Positions 1-7,962 of a stretch of DNA of 64,000 bases are shown piece by piece. The DNA comes from Meiothermus ruber DSM 1279. GTDB taxonomy: Bacteria > Deinococcota > Deinococci > Deinococcales > Thermaceae. The position numbers and the translations under genes were made by a program. The notes under the pieces are model-generated. The model ran no database searches. It was not told where the DNA came from and saw only the letters and a program-made list of their open reading frames with translations. The stretch is from NCBI RefSeq assembly GCF_000024425.1, contig NC_013946.1, positions 2,046,001 to 2,110,000 of the forward strand, read 5' to 3'. Each line of letters starts with the position of its first letter. The first letter of the stretch is position 1.

Positions 1-824
1 CCGATGGGCAGGCCCGCCCCAACTACCACACCTCCTTCGAGGCCCTGCAGGAGGCCGTGGGTTCCTTCGCTGGTCGGGCCAAGCACGTCATCTACAACGG
101 CGAGCCCCGCTGGCAGTTGCTGGACGCGCTCACCCAGGGCCGCCCCCGCAGCAGCTTCGGGCTTTTGACAGGCGACTGCCACGCTAAAGAAATTGCCCTC
201 GAGCCCTTCGGCAGCCGCTTCGAGCTGGTCTGGCAGGGCCGGTCGCTGGGCCCGGTGCACCTGCAAGTCCCCGGTGAGCACAACATCACCAACGCCCTGG
301 CCGCCTCCGCCGCAGCCCTGGTGGCCGGGATCCCCTTCGAGGCCATCCAGCAGGGCCTCTACCAGTACACCGGGGCCAGCCGTCGTTTTGAGAAGATTGG
401 CGAACTCAACGGGGCCCTGATCGTGGACGACTACGCCCACAACGCCACCAAACTGTTCGCCCTGCTCAAAGCCGCCCGCAACACCGGCCTGCGGGTGCGG
501 GCCGTCTTCCAACCCCACCGCTATGGCCGCAGTGAGCAGGAATGGCCCCTGTACGCCCAGGCCCTCGAGCAAGCCGACGAGACCCTGCTCCTCGATGTCT
601 ACGCCGCCGGGGAAGCCCCCCTCCAGCTCACCAGCGCCCAGATTGCCCAGCGCATACTCGAGCACCTCCGCGCCAAGGGCCGCTGGGCTTCCTATCAGAG
701 CTGGGAAAGCGCCCTCGACTACCTGCGCCAGAGCGCCGCACCGGGTGAGCTGATTCTGACCATCGGGGCCGGCAACGTCTTCAGGCTGGGGCGGCTGCTG
801 GTGACCGAAAAGGAGGCCGTGTGA
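1..824 (+). CDS. murC: UDP-N-acetylmuramate--L-alanine ligase (MurC), 5' end missing
   Basis: This is the C-terminal part of the cytoplasmic ATP-dependent ligase that adds L-alanine to UDP-MurNAc, the first step of the peptidoglycan stem peptide. The frame is open from base 3, so the gene runs off the left edge and about 180 residues of a usual 450 are missing. Visible landmarks are GEHNITNALAA in the central Mur-ligase domain and VDDYAHN, FQPHRYGR and DVYAAGE in the C-terminal domain. It is followed after 37 bases by murB, as is common in division and cell-wall clusters. Identification rests on motif memory and gene order. Confidence 0.93.
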   Translation, partial: DGQARPNYHTSFEALQEAVGSFAGRAKHVIYNGEPRWQLLDALTQGRPRSSFGLLTGDCHAKEIALEPFGSRFELVWQGRSLGPVHLQVPGEHNITNALAASAAALVAGIPFEAIQQGLYQYTGASRRFEKIGELNGALIVDDYAHNATKLFALLKAARNTGLRVRAVFQPHRYGRSEQEWPLYAQALEQADETLLLDVYAAGEAPLQLTSAQIAQRILEHLRAKGRWASYQSWESALDYLRQSAAPGELILTIGAGNVFRLGRLLVTEKEAV

Positions 825-861
825 GGGGTTTGGGAAAGGCCACCAATCTGAGGTAGGAATT

Positions 862-1698
862 ATGAAAATTGCGCGCCTGCCACTCGCCAAGCTCACCACC
901 ATCGGGGTGGGGGGGGAGGCCGAGGTCTGGACGGTGGAGACGCTGCGTGATCTCAAAACGGCCACCCAGGCCCCCTACCGGGTGCTGGGCAACGGTTCCA
1001 ACCTGCTGGTCTCGGACGCAGGTGTTCCAGAACGGGTCATCCGGCTCTCGGGGGAGTTCGCCGAATGGCGCCCCGACCTCTCGGGCTGGGTGGGGGCGGG
1101 CGTCCTGGTGCCCAGCCTCTTGCAGGCCGCGGCCCGGCTGGGTCTGAGCGGCCTCGAAGGCCTGCACGGGGTTCCGGCCCAGGTCGGCGGCGCGGTCAAG
1201 ATGAACGCCGGCACCCGCTTCGGCGAGATGGCCGACGCCCTCGAGCTCGTCGAGCTCTACCACGACGGCAGACTGCACGTCTACCACCCTTCGGAGCTGG
1301 GCTTCCGCTACCGGCATTCCGAGCTGCCCGAGGGCAGCATCGTCACCCGCGTCAAGCTGCGCCTGACCCCTTCCACCGAAGAGGCCGTACGGGCCAAAAT
1401 CGCCCTGGTGGACGCCGCCCGCAAGGGCCAGCCCAAAAAGAAGAGCGCGGGCTGCGCCTTCAAAAACCCCCCCGGCGACTCGGCGGGCCGCTTGATTGAT
1501 GCAAACGGCCTCAAAGGCACCACCATAGGCCGGGCCATGATCAGCCTCGAGCACGGCAACTTCCTGGTCAACCTGGGTGGGGCCACGGCCGCCGAGATGT
1601 ACGCCCTGATCCGCAAAGTACAGGCCGTCCTGCCCCTCGAGGTGGAGTGGGAAATCTGGGGTGAGATAGCGCCCGCCGAGGTGGAGGTGCACCAATGA
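862..1698 (+). CDS. murB: UDP-N-acetylenolpyruvoylglucosamine reductase (MurB)
   Basis: FAD-dependent NADPH reductase that converts UDP-GlcNAc-enolpyruvate to UDP-MurNAc in the cytoplasm. The 278-residue length and the SAGCAFKNP motif near residue 200 fit the short (type II/III) MurB forms. GNGSNLLV at residues 43-50 belongs to the FAD-binding domain and GVPAQVGGAVKMNAG is a typical MurB segment. The ATG at 862 is preceded by a GAGGTAGG-like ribosome site. The stop codon overlaps the start of a possible 42-residue ORF by an ATGA arrangement, so ribosomes may be handed on downstream. Confidence 0.95.
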   Translation: MKIARLPLAKLTTIGVGGEAEVWTVETLRDLKTATQAPYRVLGNGSNLLVSDAGVPERVIRLSGEFAEWRPDLSGWVGAGVLVPSLLQAAARLGLSGLEGLHGVPAQVGGAVKMNAGTRFGEMADALELVELYHDGRLHVYHPSELGFRYRHSELPEGSIVTRVKLRLTPSTEEAVRAKIALVDAARKGQPKKKSAGCAFKNPPGDSAGRLIDANGLKGTTIGRAMISLEHGNFLVNLGGATAAEMYALIRKVQAVLPLEVEWEIWGEIAPAEVEVHQ

Positions 1699-1823
1699 GG
1701 AAAAGCATGCGCTCAAGACAACAGTGCAAGCCGCTCGCCTTATACGGCTCAGCGCAAAGGTTGCTGCCTCTCCGCACCTGCGCGGCGCTTATGGGCGCAC
1801 TCGCTGAAGGAGGGCCGACGTGA
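1695..1823 (+). CDS. possible 42-residue ORF linking murB and ftsQ
   Basis: The 121 bases between murB and ftsQ are fully spanned by an open frame of 42 codons. Its ATG overlaps the murB stop (ATGA at 1695-1698) and its TGA overlaps the ftsQ GTG start (GTGA at 1820-1823). The peptide begins MRKSMRSRQQCKPLALYGS and is basic, with no membrane segment I can name. Third-position GC is lower than in the neighbours, which argues against a conserved protein. It may simply carry ribosomes across the gap, or be a chance ORF. I do not recognise it. Confidence 0.3.
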   Translation: MRKSMRSRQQCKPLALYGSAQRLLPLRTCAALMGALAEGGPT

Positions 1824-2449
1824 TCCGGGCGGTGCTGCTAACCTTGCTGCTGGCCTCCCTGGGGGTGGGTTCGCTGGTGGTGCTGCCCATCGAACGGGTC
1901 GAGGTGGTCGGCCACCGGCAGCTCTCCCCCACCCAGGTTCAGCAGATCACTGGCCTCGAGCCCGGTGCGCCGTGGCTGTGGGCCTGGCCTTACAGGCTAA
2001 AGCCCCTGCTGGACAACCCCTGGGTGCGTTCGGCCACCCTCGAGCGCCCCGCACCCGGGCAGATACGCATCGTCTTGCAGGAGCGCACCTCGATAGCCAA
2101 CCTTCTGATTAATAAAACCCGAATGGGCCTGAGCCCAGATGGCCTGCTACTGTCCAACCCGCCCGTCCAAACCCCGGTGATTGAGGGTCGGGGCGAGGTA
2201 CCCATTGGCGATCTGCTGCTCCTGATACAAACCTTCCCCAACGCAAAGCACATCCGCTACGATGTGGGCGGTTATCAGATCTTGGCCGATGGGCTTAATG
2301 TTTGGGGTAAGAACGTCAAAGAGTTGCAAGATTGGGCTAAACTCAGCAGAATAGGCAAAAGTGACGCAAGCGCGGTTCTTGCGCACCCCGCCGCGTGGTC
2401 AAACGGCCGTATATATGTGTATTCTTGGGGGGTGAGTGCTCGCCGATGA
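1820..2449 (+). CDS. ftsQ: cell division protein FtsQ (POTRA domain)
   Basis: Bitopic inner-membrane divisome protein that links early and late division proteins. Residues 1-22 form one hydrophobic segment (IRAVLLTLLLASLGVGSLVV) and a POTRA-type domain follows, starting at IERVEVVGHRQLSPTQVQQI. At 209 residues it is on the short side, as in other Thermus-Deinococcus proteins. The GTG start at 1820 has a good Shine-Dalgarno site AAGGAGGG at 1808-1815. The stop TGA overlaps the ftsA start (ATGA at 2446), indicating translational coupling. Sequence similarity among FtsQ proteins is low, so position between murB and ftsA carries much of the weight. Confidence 0.88.
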   Translation: MIRAVLLTLLLASLGVGSLVVLPIERVEVVGHRQLSPTQVQQITGLEPGAPWLWAWPYRLKPLLDNPWVRSATLERPAPGQIRIVLQERTSIANLLINKTRMGLSPDGLLLSNPPVQTPVIEGRGEVPIGDLLLLIQTFPNAKHIRYDVGGYQILADGLNVWGKNVKELQDWAKLSRIGKSDASAVLAHPAAWSNGRIYVYSWGVSARR

Positions 2450-3723
2450 TTCTCGTAGGCCTAGACGTTGGAACCACCAAAGTAACAGCAGTCATCGGTG
2501 AACTGTCCGCAGATGGCATCCTCGACATTATCGGGGAGGGCACCGTTCCTTCCCAGGGTCTCAGGCGCGGCGTGGTAACCAACCTCGAGCGCACCACCGA
2601 GTCCATCCGCCAGGCCATCTTCCAGGCCGAACGGGTGGCCGGGGTCAAGGCCGAACAGGTCTGGGTGGGGGTGGCCGGGGCCCACGTGCGCAGCGTAACC
2701 AGCCATGGCCTGGCCGCCATCCGGCGGGGCCAGCAGATCACCGCCACCGACGTAGAGCGGGCCATCGAACAGGCCAAGGCCTACCCCTTCGAGGGCGATT
2801 TCGAGCTTATCCACGCCCTCCCGCTGGAGTTCCGGGTGGACGGCCAGGAAGGCATCCGCGACCCCATCGGTATGGCTGGGGTGCGGCTGGAGGTTGACGT
2901 CCACCTGGTGGCAGGCAGCAAAGGCCCCCTCACCAACCTGCGCAAAGCCGTGGAGGATGCTGGCCTGGAGCTACAGGGTCTGGTGCTGCAGGCCTACGCC
3001 TCGGGGCTGGCGGTGCTCTCGCCCGAGGAACTCTCCATGACCGTCATGCTGGTAGACATCGGCGGGGGCACCACCGACGTGGCGGTCTTCCGCCAGGGCC
3101 GGCTGGCTCACTCGGCCGTCATCCCGCTGGGGGGTGACCATGTCTCGCAGGATATCGCCAAGCTGCTGCAAATCCCGGTGGAGGAGGCCGAGCGGGTCGC
3201 CAAAAAGTATGGCGCGGCCCTGCCCGAGCTGGCCGACCCCGAGCTGGTGCTCGAGGTCAGCCAGGAGGGCGCCGCCCAGATCTCTTACCAGGCCCCCGAC
3301 CTGGCCCGCATCATCCGGCCCCGCCTGCGGGAAATTCTGCACCTGGCCCGTCAAAGCGTGGATGAAGCCCTGGGTCCCCTGGAAATCACCGTGGGCAAGG
3401 TCATCCTGACCGGCGGCACCAGCATGGTACGCGGCCTGGAGGAGCTGGCCCGCAAGCAGTTCAACCTGCCGGTGCGGCTAGGCAAGCCCATCGGTGTGCA
3501 GGGCCTTACCGACGTGGTGGCCTCCCCTACCCACGCCACCGCCGTGGGCCTGGTGCGCCACGCCGCCAGCCTGGCCGCTCAATCCCACCCTGTCCGCAGC
3601 CACCGGCCCAGCCGCAGCAAGGCCGGCCAGGCCAGCAAACCCCTGCTGAACAGCGAGAACGCGAGCAACGCGGCCAGCGGCCTCTGGGAGCGCATTAAAG
3701 GGATGTTCAAGAACTTCTTTTAG
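2446..3723 (+). CDS. ftsA: cell division protein FtsA (actin-like membrane tether)
   Basis: Actin-fold ATPase that anchors FtsZ filaments to the membrane at the division site. The 425-residue protein starts MILVGLDVGTTKVTAVIGE (phosphate-1 loop), has MLVDIGGGTTDVAVF (phosphate-2 loop) and ILTGGTSMVRGLEEL (adenosine motif), and ends with the amphipathic helix LWERIKGMFKNFF expected for membrane binding. An upstream in-frame start at 2395 is possible, but the ATG at 2446 overlaps the ftsQ stop, sits behind a GGGGGGTGAG site and begins exactly at the conserved N-terminus. It is followed by ftsZ after 49 bases. Confidence 0.95.
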   Translation: MILVGLDVGTTKVTAVIGELSADGILDIIGEGTVPSQGLRRGVVTNLERTTESIRQAIFQAERVAGVKAEQVWVGVAGAHVRSVTSHGLAAIRRGQQITATDVERAIEQAKAYPFEGDFELIHALPLEFRVDGQEGIRDPIGMAGVRLEVDVHLVAGSKGPLTNLRKAVEDAGLELQGLVLQAYASGLAVLSPEELSMTVMLVDIGGGTTDVAVFRQGRLAHSAVIPLGGDHVSQDIAKLLQIPVEEAERVAKKYGAALPELADPELVLEVSQEGAAQISYQAPDLARIIRPRLREILHLARQSVDEALGPLEITVGKVILTGGTSMVRGLEELARKQFNLPVRLGKPIGVQGLTDVVASPTHATAVGLVRHAASLAAQSHPVRSHRPSRSKAGQASKPLLNSENASNAASGLWERIKGMFKNFF

Positions 3724-3772
3724 TTATTTTCGTGTTGGTGCGGTAATCTAGTGCAATAAACCAGGAGAGATT

Positions 3773-4837
3773 ATGGGTGACGTGCAGATTAAAGTGATCG
3801 GGCTTGGCGGCGCAGGCAACAATGCGGTCAACCGCATGATCGAATCGGGTCTTACCGGCGTTGAGTTCATCGCAGCCAACACCGATGCACAGGTTCTGGC
3901 CAACAGTCTGGCCGAGGTACGCATCCAGTTGGGTGACAAGCTCACAAGGGGGCTGGGGGCCGGGGCCAACCCAGAAATTGGTGAAAAAGCAGCCCAGGAA
4001 GCCGAAGAGCTGATTAGCGAGTACCTCGAGGGCGCCGATATGGTCTTCATTACCGCCGGGATGGGCGGTGGCACCGGTACCGGCAGCGCCCCTGTGGTCG
4101 CACAAATCGCTAAAAACCTGGGCGCCCTTACTGTGGGGGTGGTGACCCGCCCATTCTCCTGGGAGGGCCCCCGCCGCCTGCGGGCGGCCGAGGAGGGCAT
4201 CAAACGCCTGCGCGAACAGGTCGATGCCATGGTGGTCATCTCCAACGACCGCCTGCTGGGTGCACTGGACAAAAAGGTCTCGGCCAAGGATGCCTTCATG
4301 ATCGCCGACCGGGTGCTCTACCACGGGGTCAAGGGTATCACCGACGTCATCAACCTGCCCGGCCAGATCAACCTCGACTTTGCCGACGTGCGCACCCTGC
4401 TCACCGGGGCCGGCCAGGTCTTGATGGGCATCGGGGCCGGCCGGGGTGAAAACAAGGTACAGGAAGCCGCCCAGTCGGCCATCCAGAGCCCTTTGCTCGA
4501 CCGCTCGGTGGAGGGGGCTCGTAAACTGCTTGTCAACGTGGTGGGCGATGAAGATATCTCGCTGATGGAGGCCAGCAGCGTGGTCGAGCAGATTCGGGAA
4601 GCCACCGGCGTGGAGGACGTGGACGTGCTGTACGGTCTGACCTACGATAACCGGGCCCAGGACGAGATGCGCGTCATTCTGATCGCCGCGGGTTTTAACG
4701 AAAGCGCCGTGGTCGCCAAGCCCGGCGGGCGCCCCCTCATCGACTTTCCCACCAGCAATGTGGACATCAGCAACTTCGACATCCCTGCATTCATACGCTA
4801 TGGCGATGGCGACTACCCACCCAAGCGGGGCAACTAG
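3773..4837 (+). CDS. ftsZ: cell division protein FtsZ (tubulin-like GTPase)
   Basis: Bacterial tubulin that polymerises into the Z-ring. The 354-residue protein has [11 protein letters not shown] at 12-22 and the GTP signature GGGTGTG at 98-104. The T7-loop region [14 protein letters not shown] supplies the catalytic acidic residues to the neighbouring subunit. The C-terminus carries [11 protein letters not shown], a clear form of the conserved peptide that binds FtsA. The ATG at 3773 has an AGGAGAG site. The C-terminal linker is short, about 15 residues, compared with enterobacterial FtsZ. Confidence 0.97.
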   Translation: MGDVQIKVIGLGGAGNNAVNRMIESGLTGVEFIAANTDAQVLANSLAEVRIQLGDKLTRGLGAGANPEIGEKAAQEAEELISEYLEGADMVFITAGMGGGTGTGSAPVVAQIAKNLGALTVGVVTRPFSWEGPRRLRAAEEGIKRLREQVDAMVVISNDRLLGALDKKVSAKDAFMIADRVLYHGVKGITDVINLPGQINLDFADVRTLLTGAGQVLMGIGAGRGENKVQEAAQSAIQSPLLDRSVEGARKLLVNVVGDEDISLMEASSVVEQIREATGVEDVDVLYGLTYDNRAQDEMRVILIAAGFNESAVVAKPGGRPLIDFPTSNVDISNFDIPAFIRYGDGDYPPKRGN

Positions 4838-4870
4838 TCTGTAAAACCGATTCCCAAGCCTCCACGCCCA

Positions 4871-5365
4871 ATGATCGTCTTAGGCATTGACCCTGGCATC
4901 ACCAACCTGGGGATCGGTGTGGTAGAGCAGGCCGGAAAACAAACCCGGATGCTGCACGCCGAGGTGGTCAAAACCACCCACGGCGAAACAGCGCCCGAGC
5001 GGGTGGGCAAGCTTTACCGGGCGGTCTACCAGGTGGCTGCCGCCTACCGCCCCCAGGCCATTGCGGTAGAAGAGCAGTTCTTTTACCGGCAAAATGAGCT
5101 GGCCTACAAGGTGGGCTGGGCCATGGGAGCGGTGTTTTTGGTGGCCGACCAGCTCGAAATTCCGGTCTATGGCTATGGCCCCCCCAAGGTCAAACAAGCC
5201 CTGGTGGGAACTGGCCAGGCCGACAAGCACCAGGTGGCCTACATGGTACGAGCCCTGCTGGGCCTAAAGAGCTTGCCCAAACCCACCCACCTGGCCGATG
5301 CCCTGGCTATTGCCCTTACACACTGCTTCTATCAGCCGCTGGCCCCAGGCCAGCCGGTTAGCTAG
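4871..5365 (+). CDS. ruvC: crossover junction endodeoxyribonuclease RuvC
   Basis: Holliday-junction resolvase that works with RuvAB in recombination and repair. The 164-residue length is normal. The acidic metal-binding set is visible: D7 in LGIDPG, E67/E68 in AVEEQFF, and H140 and D143 in THLADALA. It follows ftsZ by 33 bases on the same strand, but no clear Shine-Dalgarno sequence precedes its ATG. Association with a division cluster is probably positional rather than functional. Confidence 0.94.
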   Translation: MIVLGIDPGITNLGIGVVEQAGKQTRMLHAEVVKTTHGETAPERVGKLYRAVYQVAAAYRPQAIAVEEQFFYRQNELAYKVGWAMGAVFLVADQLEIPVYGYGPPKVKQALVGTGQADKHQVAYMVRALLGLKSLPKPTHLADALAIALTHCFYQPLAPGQPVS

Positions 5366-5418
5366 GGTGCAGATATGAACCAGACTGAAAGCCCACGCGC
5401 TCTACAATGACTTCTGCT

Positions 5419-6798
5419 ATGAATCGTCTAGTCGGCGTCATGGTCTTTATCTTGATGTGCAGTTTTTCCTGGTCGCAAGGCGTGCGCAGCCTGGGTATGG
5501 CCGGCCTGGTCTTGCCCGGCCCCGAGGCCGCGTACCTCAACCCTGCCTACGCCGCCTATCCCGCCGGGCGGTATGGCAGCGATCAGGGCTTCCGGTTACC
5601 AGTGGGACTGCTGGGCCTGTTGTTGCGGCCCGAAAGCAGCCCGCTGCCTGCCCTCTCGGGCCTTTCCAACCTTACCAACGAGAACAGCCCCTTTGACCTG
5701 CTGACTTTTTACGATCAGCTCACCCATCTGAACGAGTTTCTGATCAACCCCGCCTCCTCGAGGACCTTTATCAACCCCGATACCGGTTATCCCGAAATCC
5801 AGATCAATGTAGCGGCCAACGGCATCCAGGTCACCGATTACCAGGGCAACCGCATCCTGCACGACCTGGGGCTGGGAAGCCAAACCTCCATCAGCAGCAC
5901 CAAAGCCCTCACGCCGGCCCCGCTTTTTCGGGTACCGCTGGCCCTGGAGAACAACCTCTACCTGGATTTCGGCGCGTATGCCGGGGGCTTCGGCCTGAGT
6001 CTCTCGCCCAACGCCAGCCTGCGGCAGGCCTTGCAAGGCAGCCAGCTTCAGCCCAACACCGAGTATGCCGTGATTACCAATGCCAGCGCCCAGGCCGGCC
6101 TCAGCCTGGGGTTTGGCTATGCCTCCCAGCTACCCGATCTACCCATCCCCGAGGTGGGTCTCACCAAGGTGTATGTGGGGGCGCGGGGTGAGGCTTTTTA
6201 TGGGCTGACCTACCTCGAGGGCAACTTTAGCATTGGGGTGCAAACCGACGCCCAGGGACAGATTGACCCCAACCAGCCACCGGTGTACAGGGGCACCGCC
6301 TTTTACACCATCCCCGGCAACGGCAACGGCTTTGGAGCCCGGGCCGATCTGGGTGTGGTGATGGAAGCCCAGGGCACCACGGTGGGGCTGGGCATCCGCA
6401 ACGCACTGGGCTTTGCCCGCTGGAGCGGCACCGAATTGCAGTGGAACGGCTCATCCGCAAGCCCCACCTCAACCCCCAGTGAACGCAGCAGCTTCGGCTT
6501 CGTGCCGGCCTTCTACCTGAACGCGGCCACCCAGGTACCCCTCGAGACCGGTACGCTGCTGGTAGGAGGAGACCTGGGCTACGAGGGTAGTCTGTTCGGC
6601 CGTATCGGCGGCGAGTACAGCCTGGGCCCGGCCCGCTTCCGCGCTGGACTGGGCTTCGACAATGGCTTCCGCTTTGGACTGGGCGCTGGCTTTGTGGCCC
6701 CCGGGTTCAGCCTGGACACCGCCCTGACCACCCACCGCGCCCCCATCGTAGGCCACACCGTCTTCGGCATCGCCCTGAGCCTTGGCTTTAACTTTTGA
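5419..6798 (+). CDS. predicted outer-membrane beta-barrel protein (FadL/PorV/TraF-like)
   Basis: A 459-residue exported protein. The N-terminus MNRLVGVMVFILMCSFSWSQ reads as a Sec signal peptide, followed by GVRSLGMAGLVLPGPEAAYLNPA. That segment resembles the small-residue plug region at the start of FadL/PorV-type barrel proteins. The rest is rich in alternating Gly/aromatic strands (GLSLGFGYA, RFRAGLGFDNGFRFGLGAGF) and ends in a phenylalanine after SLGFNF, all typical of outer-membrane barrels. The start at 5419 is preferred over 5407 because the latter overlaps a likely -10 box TACAAT at 5403-5408. It sits 8 bases ahead of a lipoprotein gene. Function is unknown. Confidence 0.7.
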   Translation: MNRLVGVMVFILMCSFSWSQGVRSLGMAGLVLPGPEAAYLNPAYAAYPAGRYGSDQGFRLPVGLLGLLLRPESSPLPALSGLSNLTNENSPFDLLTFYDQLTHLNEFLINPASSRTFINPDTGYPEIQINVAANGIQVTDYQGNRILHDLGLGSQTSISSTKALTPAPLFRVPLALENNLYLDFGAYAGGFGLSLSPNASLRQALQGSQLQPNTEYAVITNASAQAGLSLGFGYASQLPDLPIPEVGLTKVYVGARGEAFYGLTYLEGNFSIGVQTDAQGQIDPNQPPVYRGTAFYTIPGNGNGFGARADLGVVMEAQGTTVGLGIRNALGFARWSGTELQWNGSSASPTSTPSERSSFGFVPAFYLNAATQVPLETGTLLVGGDLGYEGSLFGRIGGEYSLGPARFRAGLGFDNGFRFGLGAGFVAPGFSLDTALTTHRAPIVGHTVFGIALSLGFNF

Positions 6799-6806
6799 GG
6801 TAGACC

Positions 6807-7358
6807 ATGCCCAGAATCGCCTTCGCTCTACTGCTTCTGCTCCTGACCGGGTGCAGCGCCAGCACCCGCTACAACTTCAAGTTTGATATCCTCAGCTTTA
6901 TCCCACAGAACCAGCGCAGCCTGAACATTCCCAGCGGTTACTACCTGGCAGTGTACCCCAACCTCGAGGGTCAGCTAGTACCCCTACCGATTAGCCTGGA
7001 CATCCTCGAGCGCGGCCAGATCGCCATCCAGGGCAGCCTTGTCAACACCGGGAGCATCCCCATGACCGGAAGCTACGAGATCCGCCTGGCCCCAGAAAGC
7101 GACACCAACCTTAACGACAACTCGGGCGGGGATGTGGGCCTGGGCCGCACCAGCTTCAACGTCGCCGCCGGGCAAAGCCAGTCGATCGCCAGCTCGGTCA
7201 ATCTCGACGCCACCCAGAACAGCGCGGCGTTTAACATCATCAAATCGGGCTCGTTCCGGGTCGCCATCCGGGTGGAAGTTAACAGCAACGGTGGTCGCTT
7301 CGATCTCACCGCCGCCCAGGCCACCGTCATCGGGCGCCCATTTGCCCTCATCAAGTAG
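6807..7358 (+). CDS. hypothetical lipoprotein
   Basis: A 183-residue protein with a clear lipoprotein signal: charged start MPR, hydrophobic FALLLLLLTGC and the lipobox LLTGC with Cys at residue 16. The mature part lacks cysteines and looks beta-rich (GQIAIQGSLVNTGSIPMTGSYEIRL), suggesting an immunoglobulin-like or sandwich fold. It lies 8 bases after the predicted barrel gene and ahead of a terminator, so the two are probably co-transcribed and act together at the cell surface. I do not recognise a family. Confidence 0.72.
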   Translation: MPRIAFALLLLLLTGCSASTRYNFKFDILSFIPQNQRSLNIPSGYYLAVYPNLEGQLVPLPISLDILERGQIAIQGSLVNTGSIPMTGSYEIRLAPESDTNLNDNSGGDVGLGRTSFNVAAGQSQSIASSVNLDATQNSAAFNIIKSGSFRVAIRVEVNSNGGRFDLTAAQATVIGRPFALIK

Positions 7359-7378
7359 CCCGTTTCCCGCGCCTGGAT

Positions 7379-7405
7379 GTGCGGCCTCCGTTCTGGAGGT
7401 CGCAC
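7379..7405 (+). terminator. hairpin terminator after the lipoprotein gene
   Basis: An 11-bp stem (7379-7389 with 7395-7405, one G-T wobble) encloses a 5-base loop and is followed by a T-rich run AACTTCTTGCTTT. It lies between converging genes. The T-rich side is on the plus strand, so it most likely ends the ruvC/barrel/lipoprotein transcript. Confidence 0.7.
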
Positions 7406-7426
7406 AACTTCTTGCTTTAGACGTAC

Positions 7427-7843
7427 CTACTTAACCTCAAGCTGGCGGCGGGCCAGCACAATCTCCTTGGTCGGAATGCGGCTATGAATAAACCAGAAGC
7501 CCACCACCCCCACCAGCAAGACCAGCACCTTAACCCAGAAAACCGGGATAAAGAAGATGGCGCTGGTTAGGGCAAAAAAACTCAACATGCAAAGCGCAAA
7601 TATCTTGGCCCGGCGCGACATCCCCAGGCCGTTGCGGTAGTCTCGCACAATGGGCCCCACCTTGGGCAGGTTGAGTATCCAGTTGAGAAAGCGCTGGCTG
7701 CTTCTGGAGAAAAAATAAGCCGCCAGAATAAAAAAAACCGTCGAGGGCATCCCAGGCACCACCGTGCCAACAAAGCCCAGGCCAGCGAAGAAAAACCCAA
7801 GAAAAAGCCAGAGGGGCCGCAGAGGGTTGAGGGGCGATCGCAT
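7427..7843 (-). CDS. DUF454 (YbaN-like) inner-membrane protein
   Basis: A small membrane protein of the DUF454 family with unknown function. The conserved core is visible as GFVGTVVPGMPSTVFFILAAYFFSRSSQRF, followed by the family-typical WILNLPKVGPIVRDYRNGLGMSRRAK and two further hydrophobic segments. A TTG start at 7864 would add seven residues. I prefer ATG 7843, which begins MRSPLNPLRPLW and leaves room for a promoter upstream. No partner gene is evident and it is transcribed toward the lipoprotein gene. Confidence 0.82.
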   Translation of the reverse strand: MRSPLNPLRPLWLFLGFFFAGLGFVGTVVPGMPSTVFFILAAYFFSRSSQRFLNWILNLPKVGPIVRDYRNGLGMSRRAKIFALCMLSFFALTSAIFFIPVFWVKVLVLLVGVVGFWFIHSRIPTKEIVLARRQLEVK

Positions 7844-7908
7844 AACCTCTAAATAGTATGACAAAACCCCCGTCGGGATAAATGTACCCCGCGGGCTTTA
7901 AAAAGTAA

Positions 7909-7935
7909 TCAGCCGATACTTGGCGTATCGGCTGA
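7909..7935 (-). terminator. rho-independent terminator of the iron-type binding protein gene
   Basis: A perfect 11-bp inverted repeat TCAGCCGATAC / GTATCGGCTGA encloses a 5-base loop. Read on the minus strand it lies 27 bases after the stop of the substrate-binding protein gene and is followed by TTACTTTTTA, the classical layout of an intrinsic terminator. Confidence 0.85.
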
Positions 7936-7962
7936 CCCCTGAACGGTTGGAGGCTTGGAGGT

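Noticed and set aside
781-1716. Long minus-strand open frame opposite murB
   Set aside because: It is a shadow of murB; the GC-rich codons leave the opposite strand open and no family motif appears.
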